DNA from: Planctomycetota bacterium
Lineage (GTDB): Bacteria > Planctomycetota > UBA1135
Assembly (NCBI GenBank): GCA_004295085.1
Contig: SHNF01000005.1
Coordinates: 173,092-237,091 of the forward strand
Direction of reading: 5' to 3'
DNA: 64,000 bases
A program made the translations under genes and the position numbers. Each line of letters begins with the position of its first letter. The first letter of the stretch is position 1. Shown in pieces: positions 26,525-33,843 of the stretch. The notes beneath the pieces were generated by a model that was given only the letters and a program-made list of their open reading frames with translations, made no database searches and was not told where the DNA came from.

Positions 26525-26763
26525 CAGCCGCCGGAGACCGGAGGCAGGAGCGCCACTTCGCCGCCGGCGGGCACGGCTTGATCCTCGTGCGCGTAGTGCG
26601 CGCCCACGGCGACGCGGTAGCGGTGACCGCACAAGGCCGGCGCCGCCCGCTCCACGGCGGCGCGCAGTGCCGACACCGGGGCGCCGTCGGGGAGCGTCAG
26701 CTCCAGCGCCTCCCGGCCCGCGGCCTCGCGCAGGCCCGCGAACAGCAGCACGCGCACCTGCAC
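26524..26763 (-). CDS. moaD: Molybdopterin synthase sulfur carrier subunit
   Basis: The 79-residue beta-grasp protein reads QVRVLLFAGLREAAGREALEL at the start and ends PAGGEVALLPPVSGG. The terminal Gly-Gly is the part that MoeB-type enzymes adenylate and convert to thiocarboxylate. The start is GTG at 26763, overlapping the last base of the ssb TAG stop. The stop overlaps the moaE ATG. Both overlaps imply one message ssb-moaD-moaE, an unusual partnership because single-strand binding protein has no known link to molybdenum cofactor synthesis. Confidence 0.92.
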   Translation of the reverse strand: MQVRVLLFAGLREAAGREALELTLPDGAPVSALRAAVERAAPALCGHRYRVAVGAHYAHEDQAVPAGGEVALLPPVSGG

Positions 26764-27218
26764 TAGAACGGGACGTCGTCGGGAACGAAGTCGTCGGCGC
26801 TGGGGAACTGCGGGCTCGTTTCCGCCGGTTCACCGGCGGCGGCCGGAGCCGTGCTGCCGCCGCCGCTGCCGGCGCTTCCGCCTTCCTTGCCGCCCACGAA
26901 GTGCCAGCGGTCCACGATCACCTCCAGCTTGGAGCGGTTCTGCCCGCTCTCCTTGTCCTGCCACTTGGACTGGCGCAGCTTGCCCTCCACCAGGCACGGC
27001 TTGCCCTTGCGGAAGAAGCGGCCGAAGCTGTCGGCCTGCTGGCCGAAAACCACGATATCGATGAAGCTGACCTCCTCCCGCCAGCCGTTGTTGCCGTCGG
27101 GCACGCGCTCGTTCACCGCCAGCGCGCTGCGCGCCACGGTGGAGCCCTTCTGCGACTGCCGGAGCTCGGGATCCCGCGACAGGTTTCCCATGAGGATGAC
27201 ACGGTTGTATGAGGCCAT
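26763..27218 (-). CDS. ssb: Single-stranded DNA-binding protein
   Basis: The 151-residue protein has the OB-fold of bacterial SSB over residues 1-108: MASYNRVILMGNLSRDPELR, then FIDIVVFGQQADSFGRFFRKG and CLVEGKLRQSKWQDKE. A Gly/Ser-rich disordered linker follows, and the acidic tip DDFVPDDVPF recruits repair and replication proteins. ATG at 27218 is the normal start. A TAGAAT hexamer lies at 27276-27281, overlapping the prmC stop. The 60 nt gap after prmC suggests ssb starts its own transcript, which runs into moaD and moaE. Confidence 0.96.
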   Translation of the reverse strand: MASYNRVILMGNLSRDPELRQSQKGSTVARSALAVNERVPDGNNGWREEVSFIDIVVFGQQADSFGRFFRKGKPCLVEGKLRQSKWQDKESGQNRSKLEVIVDRWHFVGGKEGGSAGSGGGSTAPAAAGEPAETSPQFPSADDFVPDDVPF

Positions 27219-27275
27219 GGTGTGGAGCGGAGCAACGGTGACTGCAGGATCCGGGCAGCGGCGGGACCCGGCCAG

Positions 27276-27281
27276 ATTCTA
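27276..27281 (-). promoter_or_regulatory. -10 box (TAGAAT) of ssb, overlapping the prmC stop codon
   Basis: The TAG of the prmC stop (27281-27279) forms the first three bases of TAGAAT. The ssb ATG lies 57 nt downstream. No convincing -35 was found at 16-18 nt. Confidence 0.45.
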
Positions 27282-28139
27282 GGGCGCAACGGCCGCCACT
27301 GCGCGCTCGATGCCGCCCAAATCGCGGCGGACCTCGAGCACGCGCAGGCCGGCTGCGGCGCAGCGCTCCGCCAGCGCGCGCGCCCGTCCGGCGCCGGCCT
27401 CGAGCACGAGGGCGCCGCCGGGGCGCAGCACGACGCGCGCCCGGTGCAGGATCGCGTCATAGGCCCGGTAAGGCTGTCCCGGCGGCGTGAACAGCGCCAG
27501 GTGCGGCTCGTGCTCGGCCACGCCGGGCCCCAGGGCCTCGGACGGCTCCACGTACGGCGGGTTGCTGACGATCAGGTCCGCGCAACCCGGCGCAACGGCG
27601 TCCAGCCACGAGCCGCGGACGAAGCCGGCACGCGTGCCGAGGCCCAGGCGGCGGGCATTCTCCGCAGCCAGCGCCAGGGCGCCGGCGCTGCGGTCCACAC
27701 CCAGGCCGCGGGCCCGGGGGCGCTGCGACAGCAAGGCCAGCAGCAGGCAGCCGGAGCCGGTTCCGAGGTCCAGGACGCGCGTCGCGCGTTCCGGCGGCAG
27801 GCGCGGCAAGGCCGCGTCCACCACGGTCTCGCTGTCGGGACGCGGGATGAGCACGCGCCGGTCCACGCGCAGGCGCAGCCCATAGAACTCGACCTCGCCC
27901 TCGACGTACGCCAGCGGCTCGCCGGCGGCGCGGCGGCGCACGCGCGCGTGGAAGCGGCGCGCGTGCGCGGCCGTGGCGGCGGCGCGCCCGCTGCGCAGCT
28001 GCGCGCGCGGCGTGCCGCTCACCCCTTCCCACAAGCACTCGGCCTCCGCCCGCGGCTCGTCCACCCCGGCGCGGCGCAGGATGCGGGCCGCCGCCGCCAG
28101 CAAGCGCTCGGGCGTGCGCTCGCCGCCGCGGCGGCTCAC
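27279..28139 (-). CDS. prmC: Peptide chain release factor N5-glutamine methyltransferase
   Basis: The 286-residue protein (GTG at 28139) methylates the Gln of the GGQ motif in release factors RF1 and RF2. The SAM-binding motif is VLDLGTGSGCLLLAL and the catalytic motif is NPPY within DLIVSNPPYVEPSEAL. An N-terminal helical domain of about 75 residues (AAARILRRAGVDEPRAEAECL) holds the substrate. The start overlaps the stop of the upstream membrane-protein gene as GTGA. prfA, its substrate, lies one gene upstream, the usual association with one extra gene between. A longer open frame toward 28919 is an out-of-frame reading of that gene. Confidence 0.94.
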   Translation of the reverse strand: MSRRGGERTPERLLAAAARILRRAGVDEPRAEAECLWEGVSGTPRAQLRSGRAAATAAHARRFHARVRRRAAGEPLAYVEGEVEFYGLRLRVDRRVLIPRPDSETVVDAALPRLPPERATRVLDLGTGSGCLLLALLSQRPRARGLGVDRSAGALALAAENARRLGLGTRAGFVRGSWLDAVAPGCADLIVSNPPYVEPSEALGPGVAEHEPHLALFTPPGQPYRAYDAILHRARVVLRPGGALVLEAGAGRARALAERCAAAGLRVLEVRRDLGGIERAVAAVAP

Positions 28140-29182
28140 GCCTGCCGGACTTCCGCGCCGCCCTTCTTGGCGTCGCGCGCGGCCTTGCGCGCGGCCATCT
28201 CGTCCGCCTTGCGCTGCTTGTTCATCGCCGTGGCGGCGCGCACGCCGTGGAACAGCAGGTAGGTCGCGAAGCCTCCACCCAGCAGGGTCAGGAGCGGTCC
28301 GGCGCCGTAGACCAGCAAGGCTTCGGTCTCGGGATCGCCCGGCCAGGCCTTCAGGAACGCATCGGATCCCGACCAGCGCCCCAGCCCGAACAGGCCGAGC
28401 AGCAGCGCCTCCAGTGGCGCCAGGAACAACATGAAGCCCATGCGCCCGCCGGTGACCAGCGGCGTGGTCCACAGCTTCCACACGCCGGACCAGCAGGCCC
28501 ACAGCGCCAGCAGCACGCAGGCCAGCGTCACGGCGCCCAGGCCGCTGTCCACTCCGCGCTCGCCGGCGCTGCCCCAGGGCATGAGCAAGCTGGCCAGGAT
28601 CACGAGGTACGCGAACAGCGACTGGCTGAATTGCGGGTCGCGCGGCGGCGCCGGTGGCAGGGCGGGCAGCTTGGCGTCCTTGGCCTTGCCCAGGAACGGA
28701 GCGGCGGCGGCGATGGCGCCGCCCACCAGCGTCAGCAGTGCGCCGAAGGCGGCAAGGGGGCCGCCTGCGTGCCAGCCGAACAGACTCGCCTGGCCGCCGC
28801 CGAGCACGAGGCGCAGCAGCCCGTAGCCGGCCAGCGCAGCGGCCAGGTAGATGCTGGGCAGCTTCCAGGACGGTTGCACCGCGGCATAGCCGTCCCGCAG
28901 CAGGAACCAGATCCCCCACGCAAACAGCAGGCCGTGGAGCAGGTTGGCGCCCACGTCGTTCCAGGGGCCGATCAGACCGGCCACGGCGATGCCGATTCCA
29001 AGGCTCCCCCAGGCGGCGCCGCTGCGCAATGGCTGGATGACCCCTCCCGGTGGAGGCTGAGGCGAGGGGGCTGCCGCGACCGCGGCTACGGACGATCGCG
29101 CCGCTTCCTCCAGGACCTCGAACTCGTGGCCGAGGTCCTCCACAGGCGGCTTGGCCGGGGCGTTGGCGGGGTTGTCGTTCAT
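28136..29182 (-). CDS. Multi-pass membrane protein between prfA and prmC
   Basis: The 348-residue protein has a disordered, acidic and Pro-rich N-terminus (about 1-48), then some eight hydrophobic helices between 52 and 325. Examples are AWGSLGIGIAVAGLIGPW, LLHGLLFAWGIWFLL, IYLAAALAGYGLLRLVL and LFAYLVILASLLMPWGSAG. The tail (RKADEMAARKAARDAKKG) is highly charged. I do not recognise the family, and its place between prfA and prmC is probably incidental. It starts 7 nt after the prfA stop and overlaps prmC by 4 nt, so all three are cotranscribed. Confidence 0.7.
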   Translation of the reverse strand: MNDNPANAPAKPPVEDLGHEFEVLEEAARSSVAAVAAAPSPQPPPGGVIQPLRSGAAWGSLGIGIAVAGLIGPWNDVGANLLHGLLFAWGIWFLLRDGYAAVQPSWKLPSIYLAAALAGYGLLRLVLGGGQASLFGWHAGGPLAAFGALLTLVGGAIAAAAPFLGKAKDAKLPALPPAPPRDPQFSQSLFAYLVILASLLMPWGSAGERGVDSGLGAVTLACVLLALWACWSGVWKLWTTPLVTGGRMGFMLFLAPLEALLLGLFGLGRWSGSDAFLKAWPGDPETEALLVYGAGPLLTLLGGGFATYLLFHGVRAATAMNKQRKADEMAARKAARDAKKGGAEVRQA

Positions 29183-29189
29183 CGGAGAT

Positions 29190-30263
29190 TCAGAGTGCGG
29201 CCAGTTTGGCCTCCCGGTCGGCAGCCAGCAATGTTTCCACCAGCTCGTCCAGCCGGCCTTCCAGGATGGTCTCGAGGCTGAAATTACGCCCCAGCCGGTG
29301 GTCGGTGACGCGGTTCTGGGGCCAGTTGTACGTGCGGATGCGCTCGGAGCGGTCGCCGCTGCCGATCTGGTTGCGGCGCATGGCCGAGCGCTCGGCCTCG
29401 CGCTTCTGGCGCTCGATCTCGTACAGGCGCGAGCGCAGCAAGGCTAGGGCCTTGGCCCGGTTGCGCAGCTGGGACTTATCCTCCTGGCACTTCACCATGG
29501 TGCCGGTGGGCAGGTGCACCACCCGGATCGCGGAGGACGTCTTGTTCACGTGCTGGCCGCCCGGGCCTGAAGAGCGCATGGCCGTGATCTCGAGCTCCTC
29601 GGGCTTGAGCTCGAAGTCCACCTCCTCCACCTCGGGCAGCACCGCCACCGTGGCGGCCGAGGTGTGGATGCGGCCCTGGGCCTCGGTCTCCGGCACGCGC
29701 TGCACGCGATGGCCTCCGGTCTCCAGGCGCATCTGCCGGTAAGCGCCTTCGCCTTCCAGGCGCAGGATGATCTCGCGGTAGCCGCCCATGTCCGAGGGCG
29801 AGGAGTCCACGATCTCCAGCTTCCAGCCGCGCGCCGCCGCGAACTTGCCGTAGATGCGCAGGAGGTCGGCCGCGAACAGCGCGGCTTCTTCGCCGCCGGT
29901 GCCGGCGCGGATCTCGACGATGGCCGGCCTGTCGCCGTCCTCGTCCTGCTCCAGCGCTCGGTCCACGAGCTGCTCCTCGAGCCGCGCCACGGCCTGCTCG
30001 TGGGCCGGCAGCTCCTCGCGCGCCAGGGCTGCCAGCTCGGCGTCGCCGCCCTCGGCCAGCGCGCGCGCGTCCCGGAGCTCCTGCTCCAGGCGCTGGTACC
30101 GGATCCAGGGCTCCAGGGTCTTGTTCAGGCGCCCCAGTTCCTGCAGGAGCCGCGAGTAGTCCGGTTTGCCGGCGCGCGCCGGATCGGCAACGGCCTGCTC
30201 CAGCTCGCGGTGGCGCTGCTCCAGCGCCAGCATGCGCTCCCTCAGGGCCTGGACCAGGCTCAT
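29190..30263 (-). CDS. prfA: Peptide chain release factor 1
   Basis: The 357-residue protein terminates translation at UAA and UAG. The codon-recognition motif is the RF1-type PxT, here PET within VQRVPETEAQGRIHTS. The catalytic GGQ motif is in RSSGPGGQHVNKTSSAIRV. The rest, including the N-terminal helical domain and GSGDRSERIRTYNWPQNRVTDHR, is full length. ATG at 30263 has GGAGGAGG 5 nt upstream, one of the clearest Shine-Dalgarno sites in this window. It lies 35 nt after rpmE on the same strand. Confidence 0.96.
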   Translation of the reverse strand: MSLVQALRERMLALEQRHRELEQAVADPARAGKPDYSRLLQELGRLNKTLEPWIRYQRLEQELRDARALAEGGDAELAALAREELPAHEQAVARLEEQLVDRALEQDEDGDRPAIVEIRAGTGGEEAALFAADLLRIYGKFAAARGWKLEIVDSSPSDMGGYREIILRLEGEGAYRQMRLETGGHRVQRVPETEAQGRIHTSAATVAVLPEVEEVDFELKPEELEITAMRSSGPGGQHVNKTSSAIRVVHLPTGTMVKCQEDKSQLRNRAKALALLRSRLYEIERQKREAERSAMRRNQIGSGDRSERIRTYNWPQNRVTDHRLGRNFSLETILEGRLDELVETLLAADREAKLAAL

Positions 30264-30298
30264 GCGGCCTCCTCCGACCGCGCAGCCGCCGGCATCAG

Positions 30299-30520
30299 CT
30301 AACCGGTCGGTTGCGCCGGCTTCTGGGTCTGGTACTTGCGCTGGAAGCGGTCCACGCGACCGGCGGCGTCCACGAACTTCTGCTTGCCGGTGTAGAACGG
30401 ATGGCAGGCCGAGCAGATCTCGACGTGCATCTCCTTGACCGTGGCCCGGGTCATGAACTCGTTGCCACAGCCGCAGCGGACACGGCAGTCGATGTAATCC
30501 GGATGGATGCCTTGCTTCAT
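30299..30520 (-). CDS. rpmE: 50S ribosomal protein L31
   Basis: The 73-residue protein is the zinc-binding (C+) form of L31. The Cys pattern is [11 protein letters not shown] followed by [16 protein letters not shown], with the ending [10 protein letters not shown] characteristic of the family. ATG at 30520 follows directly from the family N-terminus [10 protein letters not shown] good promoter (TTGTTC, 16 nt, TAGAAT) lies at 30555-30582, inside the end of the maf gene. prfA follows, an arrangement seen in many bacteria. Confidence 0.96.
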   Translation of the reverse strand: MKQGIHPDYIDCRVRCGCGNEFMTRATVKEMHVEICSACHPFYTGKQKFVDAAGRVDRFQRKYQTQKPAQPTG

Positions 30521-30554
30521 GGGTTCGGGGCCCGGGCGCGGTTTCGGGCCGGAG

Positions 30555-30582
30555 ATTCTACGCGCCAGGGGCGCACGAACAA
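30555..30582 (-). promoter_or_regulatory. rpmE-prfA promoter overlapping the maf stop codon
   Basis: On the minus strand TTGTTC (30582-30577), 16 nt, then TAGAAT (30560-30555). The TAG is also the maf stop codon. The leader to the rpmE ATG would be about 28 nt. Confidence 0.65.
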
Positions 30583-31145
30583 GTGCCGGCGGCCAGCAGC
30601 TCCGCCACCGTCGCCGTGCGCAGCCCGACCGCGGTCTCGCGGTCCCCCGCCACGACGCGCGCCCAGCGCCGCGCCGCACCTTGCACGGCGTAGGCGCCGG
30701 CCTTGTCGCGCCAGTCGCCGCCGGCCAGGTAGCCGCGCAGGTCCGCCTCCGCAATTGCGTCGAAGCGCACCTGGGCCATATCGGCGCGCTCCAGGGCCAC
30801 GCCGGAGGGCAGCAGCAGGCACGCGCCGGACCACACCTCGTGCACCCGGCCGGACAGCCGTCGCAGCATTTCTTCCGCCTCGGCGGCGTCGTGCGGCTTG
30901 CCCAGGATCAGGCCCGCGCAGCTCACCAGGGTGTCGGCGGCGAGCACCAGCCGCCCGGGCCGCAGCGCCGCGCCGGCCCGCGCCTTGTGACGGGCGTGCT
31001 CGAGCACGCGCTGCGCCGGGTCGGTGGCGGCGCCGGGCCCGTCCCCGCCTGGATCGACGACTTCGTGCGCGATGCCCGCGGCCTCGAGCAGCGCACGCCG
31101 CCGCGGCGAGGCGCTGGCCAGGACCAGGCGGGGAAGCGCGTCCAC
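30558..31145 (-). CDS. maf: Maf-like nucleotide pyrophosphatase
   Basis: The 195-residue protein is of the Maf/YhdE family, which hydrolyses non-canonical or m5U/dTTP-type nucleoside triphosphates. Motifs are [19 protein letters not shown] at the N-terminus, [26 protein letters not shown], and [19 protein letters not shown]. The start is GTG at 31145, which places the LASASPRR motif at the usual distance; the longer frame to 31259 is not needed. It is 13 nt downstream of the endonuclease III-like gene. Its stop codon forms part of the rpmE -10 box. Confidence 0.9.
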   Translation of the reverse strand: MDALPRLVLASASPRRRALLEAAGIAHEVVDPGGDGPGAATDPAQRVLEHARHKARAGAALRPGRLVLAADTLVSCAGLILGKPHDAAEAEEMLRRLSGRVHEVWSGACLLLPSGVALERADMAQVRFDAIAEADLRGYLAGGDWRDKAGAYAVQGAARRWARVVAGDRETAVGLRTATVAELLAAGTCSCAPGA

Positions 31146-31158
31146 GGCCGCGCCGCCG

Positions 31159-32013
31159 CTAGGCGCGCTGCGCGGATGAGGACGAGCGCGCCCTGCCCTT
31201 GCCGCCGCCCTTGGCGCCGCCCTTGCCGCTGCCGCGCGCGGCGCTGTCCTCGCCGGCACCGGCCTTGCGGGCGGCAGCGCTCATCTCCTCCAGGGCCACG
31301 CGGTACCCCTCGCTGCCGAGCGCGCGCTTGCCGTGGGGACAGCCCTCCAGCACCGGACACTGCCGGCAGCGCGGGTGCTTGGACTCGCAGATGAGCCGGG
31401 CGTGCATCTGCAAGGCCAGGTAATTCGGATACAGCTTCTCGCCCTTGAGGTGCGGGGCGATCAGATCCAGCACCTGGCCGTCCTTGGGGCTGGACGGGGT
31501 GAGGCTCAGGCGCGCCAGCGAGCGCTTGAGGTCGGTGGATACCGGGGGCAGGCGGTCCGCGCCCTCGGACAAGGCGGCATCCAGGTCGAGCACCGGGGCC
31601 GCGTGCTCCGGCGCCACGGTGAGGCTCGCCAGCAGCTTCTCCCGGCGCTCGCTGGTGGCGTCGTACAGCCAGTCCAGGTCCAGGTGGTTCTGCAGCCCGA
31701 ACACGCGCCGCAGGAACTCCTGGGCCTTGAGCGCGCGCTCCTCCGACTGCGGCACGCGCCGCAGCGCCAGGGCGTCACGCACTTCGAAGCGCCGGGCCAC
31801 GCGCACCTCGTTCCAATGCGCGTAGCTGCGCCGCAGCACCTTCACCGCCTGGCGCGCGACGCTGTACGGATCTTCGCCCTGCAGCACCAGCGCGAGCAGC
31901 CGCTCGAGCGCGTTCTCGTCGCTCTCGCGCGGCGGCACCCGGTACGTCGGCTTGTGCAGCTTGCGCAGCAGCGTGCCCAAACCGGCCGACCGGGCGGTCG
32001 TGGCCTTGGCCAT
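31159..32013 (-). CDS. Endonuclease III-like iron-sulfur protein lacking the catalytic residues
   Basis: The 284-residue protein aligns with endonuclease III over about residues 30-230. It keeps the 4Fe-4S loop exactly: Cys209, Cys216, Cys219 and Cys225 in the C-X6-C-X2-C-X5-C spacing (CESKHPRCRQCPVLEGC). The helix-hairpin-helix that should read LPGVGRKTA is LTVAPEHAAPVL (about 131-142), so the catalytic Lys is missing. The following VDTH, which holds the catalytic Asp, is VSTD (158-161). It is therefore unlikely to cleave bases by the usual mechanism and may bind DNA or sense redox state. The last 45 residues are basic and Ser/Gly-rich. It lies between rpsP and maf. Confidence 0.8.
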   Translation of the reverse strand: MAKATTARSAGLGTLLRKLHKPTYRVPPRESDENALERLLALVLQGEDPYSVARQAVKVLRRSYAHWNEVRVARRFEVRDALALRRVPQSEERALKAQEFLRRVFGLQNHLDLDWLYDATSERREKLLASLTVAPEHAAPVLDLDAALSEGADRLPPVSTDLKRSLARLSLTPSSPKDGQVLDLIAPHLKGEKLYPNYLALQMHARLICESKHPRCRQCPVLEGCPHGKRALGSEGYRVALEEMSAAARKAGAGEDSAARGSGKGGAKGGGKGRARSSSSAQRA

Positions 32014-32025
32014 GCGCTCCCTGCC

Positions 32026-32337
32026 CTACTGGCTCCGCCCGGCCCTCTTGGCGGCGCGACGGCGGCGCCGCTGCGCGCGCGCGTTCGGGATCACGATGCT
32101 GCGGCGCTTGAGCAGCGCGGCCACCGTCTCCGAGGCCTGGGCCCCCACCGACAGCCAGTAGCGGGCCCGCTCCTCGTCCACCTGGAACTGCGGGTCCTCG
32201 GCCTTCGCGAGCGGGTTGTAGTGGCCGATCTCCTCGATCGTGCGCCCGTCGCGGCGCGTCCGCTCGTCCATGACGCAGATACGGAAGTACGGCCGGTTGC
32301 GCCGGCCGATCCGCTTGAGTCGCAAGGCTACTGCCAT
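32026..32337 (-). CDS. rpsP: 30S ribosomal protein S16
   Basis: The 103-residue protein is S16, a primary assembly protein of the 30S body. The family opening MAVALRLKRIGRRNRPYFRI is intact, followed by DGRTIEEIGHYNPL and the YWLSVGAQASETVAALLKR helix. A basic tail follows (RAQRRRRRAAKRAG). ATG at 32337 lies 27 nt after the ffh stop, matching the common ffh-rpsP order. No Shine-Dalgarno is obvious. Confidence 0.97.
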   Translation of the reverse strand: MAVALRLKRIGRRNRPYFRICVMDERTRRDGRTIEEIGHYNPLAKAEDPQFQVDEERARYWLSVGAQASETVAALLKRRSIVIPNARAQRRRRRAAKRAGRSQ

Positions 32338-32364
32338 CGAATGTGTGGGTATGCCGTGAGTGGT

Positions 32365-33777
32365 TTAGCGGCCCTTGGGCCGGCCCGGCCGGCCGGGGAA
32401 GCCGCCGGGGAGGTCGTTCATGCGTCCCGGATCGCCCAGCTGCTGCATCAGGCGTTTGCGGGATGCGCCGCCTTGGAGCATGCGGCTGAGCTGCTTCATC
32501 TGCTTCTGCATGGCGAAGAACGAGTGCAGCAGTCGGTTGACGTCGCTGACTTGGGCGCCGCTGCCGCGGGCGATGCGGCGCTTGCGGCTACCGTCCAGGC
32601 GATCCGGATGCAACCGCTCCCGAGGAGTCATGGACAGGAGCACCGCCTGCATGCGGCGCAGCTCCTTTTCGTCCATGTGCTCCAAAAGGCCGGACATTCT
32701 ACCGGCTCCTGGGAGCATGCCGAAGACCTTCTTCAAGGGCCCCATCTTCTGCAGGGCCCGGAGCTGCTTGAGCAGGTCCTCGAGGCTGAACTTGCCCTCC
32801 AGCAGGCGCGCGTAGTCCTGCTCGGCCGCCTCCTCCTCCACTGCCTCCTGCGCCTTCTCCACTAGGCTGACCACGTCGCCCATGTCGAGGATGCGGCTGG
32901 CCAGGCGCTCGGCGTGGAACTCCTCCAGGTCCGAGGCCTTCTCGCCTACGCCGGCGAAGCACACCGCCTTGCCGGTGACCTCGCGGACCGACAAGGCCGC
33001 GCCGCCGCGGGCATCCCCGTCCAGCTTGGTCAGGATGATCCCGTACAGGTCCAGCCGCTCCGCGAAGGCCTTGGCCGACTCCAGCGCGTCCTGGCCGGTC
33101 ATGGCGTCCAGCACCAGGTAGATCGCGTCGGGCTGCACCTGGACCGCGACCGCCGCGATCTCCTCCATCAGGGGCTGGTCCACGTGGAGGCGGCCGGCCG
33201 AGTCCACCAGCAGGATGTCGTAACGGCCGCTGCGGGCCCGCTCGAGGGCGCGGCGCGCCACCCCCGGCGCATCCACGCCGGGGCCGGGCGTCTCGGCGTA
33301 CACGTCCAGCTCGAGCTGCTTGCCGAGGGTCACCAGCTGCTCCACGGCGGCCGGACGCTGCAGGTCGCAGGCCGCCAGCAGGACCTTGCGGCTCTGGCGC
33401 TGGCGCAGCCACAGGCCCAGCTTGGCCGTGGTGGTGGTCTTGCCCGAGCCCTGCAGGCCGGCCAGCAGCAGCACCATGGGATGGCGCGTGTTCTTGGGCA
33501 GGGCCGGTCGATCGCCGAGCATCAGCGCGGTCAGCTCCTGGTGGAAGGCGTGGATGACCTGCTGCGCACCGCTCACGCCCTGGATGCGCTCGTCCCCGAG
33601 CAGGCGCTGGCCGACGCGCTCGGTGAAGTTCTTCGCGACCTGGAAGTGGACGTCGGCCTCCAGCAGGGCGCGGCGCACTTCCCGCAGCCCTTCCTGGACC
33701 TGCTCGGGCGTCAGGCGGCCAGGCCCCCGGAAGCGGTCCAGCACCTTGCCCAGGCGTTGCGTCAGGTTGTCCAGCAT
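32365..33777 (-). CDS. ffh: Signal recognition particle GTPase
   Basis: The 470-residue protein is the SRP54 homologue that targets nascent membrane proteins. The NG domain has GLQGSGKTTTTAKLG (G1), DLQRPAAVEQL, LLVDSAGRLHVD (G3) and TKLDGDARGG (G4). The methionine-rich M domain begins near 325, with MGPLKKVFGMLPG and repeated Met pairs for signal-peptide and 4.5S RNA binding. ATG at 33777 is standard. A TACAAT hexamer lies 15 nt upstream (33793-33798), directly next to a long hairpin in the gap after murA. Confidence 0.97.
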   Translation of the reverse strand: MLDNLTQRLGKVLDRFRGPGRLTPEQVQEGLREVRRALLEADVHFQVAKNFTERVGQRLLGDERIQGVSGAQQVIHAFHQELTALMLGDRPALPKNTRHPMVLLLAGLQGSGKTTTTAKLGLWLRQRQSRKVLLAACDLQRPAAVEQLVTLGKQLELDVYAETPGPGVDAPGVARRALERARSGRYDILLVDSAGRLHVDQPLMEEIAAVAVQVQPDAIYLVLDAMTGQDALESAKAFAERLDLYGIILTKLDGDARGGAALSVREVTGKAVCFAGVGEKASDLEEFHAERLASRILDMGDVVSLVEKAQEAVEEEAAEQDYARLLEGKFSLEDLLKQLRALQKMGPLKKVFGMLPGAGRMSGLLEHMDEKELRRMQAVLLSMTPRERLHPDRLDGSRKRRIARGSGAQVSDVNRLLHSFFAMQKQMKQLSRMLQGGASRKRLMQQLGDPGRMNDLPGGFPGRPGRPKGR

Positions 33778-33792
33778 GCGCGCGAATCGGCG

Positions 33793-33798
33793 ATTGTA
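33793..33798 (-). promoter_or_regulatory. -10 box (TACAAT) of ffh
   Basis: TACAAT on the minus strand is a five-of-six match to TATAAT, 15 nt before the ffh ATG. The expected -35 position falls inside the neighbouring inverted repeat and has no TTGACA-like sequence. Confidence 0.45.
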
Positions 33799-33800
33799 CG

Positions 33801-33843
33801 GGGTCAGATCGCACTTTCCGCGCCGGAAAGCGCGATCCGACCC
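33801..33843 (-). repeat. Long near-perfect inverted repeat between murA and ffh
   Basis: Arms of 20 nt (33801-33820 and 33824-33843) flank a 3 nt loop. Only two positions differ, and in minus-strand RNA both become G-U pairs, so the hairpin is fully paired on the strand that carries murA and ffh. It begins at the last base of the murA stop and has no T-tract. It could be a REP-like palindrome, a transcript-end stabiliser or a terminator. Confidence 0.75.

Noticed and set aside
31159..32013. Calling this gene functional endonuclease III (nth)
   Set aside because: The iron-sulfur loop fits, but the catalytic Lys and Asp positions are both lost, so the standard name would mislead.
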